Assembly: GCA_902810755.1 (NCBI GenBank)
Contig: CADDYT010000010.1
Span: forward strand, 1 to 64,000
Reading direction: 5' to 3'
Length of the DNA: 64,000 nt
From: Chloroflexota bacterium
Lineage (GTDB): Bacteria > Chloroflexota > Ktedonobacteria > Ktedonobacterales > Ktedonobacteraceae
The notes under the pieces are model-generated. The model was not told where the DNA came from, did no database searches, and worked only from the letters and a program-made list of their open reading frames with translations. A program made the position numbers and the translations under genes. Within the stretch, counting starts at the first letter, position 1, and each line of letters begins with the position of its first letter. Positions 63,296 through 64,000 of this stretch are shown in pieces.

Positions 63296-64000
63296 TTTCC
63301 ACCGTCGTCCGATCGGGCCGAGCGCGACGCTGCCGGGCAGCCCTCCGCTCATCTCGCGCACGGATGAGCAGCACCCGGATGGCGAGTGGTTCAAGGCCGG
63401 TGAGGAGGTGGTGCAGTTCACCATCAACAAGGTGAGCAATGCCAAACGCGGCAAGAGCGATCTGGCGACACTGCTGCCCTGGCTGCGCCGCTACAAAGAC
63501 TGGCTGACGGACCGCGTGCGCATCAACAAGTACAAGGGCGCGTTTCTGTGGGATGTCGTGCTGACGGGCGCGGACAGGAAGGCGGTCGAACGCAAGCGCA
63601 TGGAGTATTCGTACCCGCCGGAGCCGGGCAGCGTCATCATTCACAACGAGGCGGAGCAGTGGTCGGCGATCAAGCCGGAGATCAATGCCAGCGAGGCGGC
63701 GGAGGATGGCAGGGCCATAAAATTAATGGTGGCAGTGGGCGCGCAGCTGCCCGAACACTTTCTTTCAGATGGCGATAACAGCAATCTGGCGACGGCGAAG
63801 GAGATGGGGTTGCCAACATTCCTGAAATTCCAGCGCCGCCAGTACGTCATGCGGGCCATGTTGCGCGCCATCCTGGATCGCGTGCTGCTCGAAGCGCGCA
63901 GGGCCGGGCGGCTGCGCGACGATATCGATACGCATTACGACATTCTCTTCCCTGAAATCGACGTGGCCGACCACCAGACGCTGGCCAGCGCCACACAGAT
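63276..64000 (+). CDS. phage-type portal protein, 3' part, continues past the window
   Basis: From the core GA the frame reads D-IETPLRFHRRPIGPSATLP and stays open to the edge (241 codons). KRGKSDLATLLPWLRRYKDW, INKYKGAFLWDVVLTGADRK, PGSVIIHNEAEQWSAIKPEI, LPEHFLSDGDNSNLATAKEM and FLKFQRRQYVMRAM are strong portal-protein blocks. There is no start codon or ribosome site at its head, so the split gene cannot make a portal while the element is in place. With the 182 left codons the rebuilt protein exceeds 420 residues and is incomplete at the window edge. Confidence 0.87.

Noticed and set aside
63092..63435. Plus-strand frames at the right end of the element as separate genes
   Set aside because: They overlap the HTH tail or the portal frame, have no ribosome site and no recognisable domain.
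1..64000. tRNA or rRNA genes, or a tRNA target for the element
   Set aside because: No cloverleaf-type or rRNA-like sequence was noticed; the element target is a protein gene.

Overview
The window is GC-rich bacterial chromosome. The gene content points to Chloroflexota, most likely a Ktedonobacteria-type soil bacterium. The clues are a DUF1800/DUF1501 pair, a sedolisin (S53) peptidase, a DUF929 thioredoxin-like protein, a LuxR regulator with an NB-ARC-like ATPase and TPR repeats, Tat-exported proteins and many lipoproteins, plus dense families of long intergenic palindromes. This is inference from content; no rRNA or tRNA gene was seen.

Layout. 1-6043 holds most of a giant secreted RHS/YD-repeat protein, cut by the window edge. 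6.6-48.6 kb is ordinary chromosome in short transcription units: a CopD/BNR-repeat/beta-propeller group, DUF929, the LuxR regulator, a LigB-type dioxygenase, a ferritin-like Tat protein, a phospholipase D/cardiolipin synthase, an alpha/beta hydrolase, a methyltransferase, endonuclease V, an FAD oxidoreductase, the S53 peptidase, a 2-hydroxyacid dehydrogenase, a phosphoesterase, a glycosidase-like protein, DUF1800/DUF1501, two sensor kinases, a DUF3311/sodium-solute symporter pair and a degenerate protein kinase. Gene wrecks are scattered through it: a cytosine deaminase with its catalytic middle deleted, a frameshifted RelE toxin, an alpha/beta-hydrolase tail, and two genes cut at a head-on junction where one is a DUF4255 (contractile injection system) gene.

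48.7-64.0 kb is the most interesting part. A phage-type portal gene is split by a 13,990-bp integrative element (49288-63277). The element carries a large serine recombinase, an HUH replication initiator, a primase, a Toprim/Topo VI-A-like protein, its own sigma factor, an XRE-NUDIX regulator and about a dozen small or unknown genes, nearly all on the minus strand. Joining 49287 to 63278 restores the portal reading frame exactly. Joining the two element ends gives a 38-bp attP that is symmetric about a GA dinucleotide.

The key observation is that attP lies inside the recombinase gene. In the circle, the recombinase reads without a stop through attP into a 265-codon tail containing four helix-turn-helix repeats, giving a predicted 793-residue enzyme. 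In the integrated state the two halves sit 12 kb apart at opposite ends: the recombinase ends with 25 residues read from antisense portal DNA, and the HTH tail is left with no upstream ATG or GTG. Integration therefore rewrites the recombinase, in the manner of the Mx8 tyrosine integrase but on a serine recombinase and with loss of a whole DNA-binding module. It simultaneously switches off a phage structural gene.
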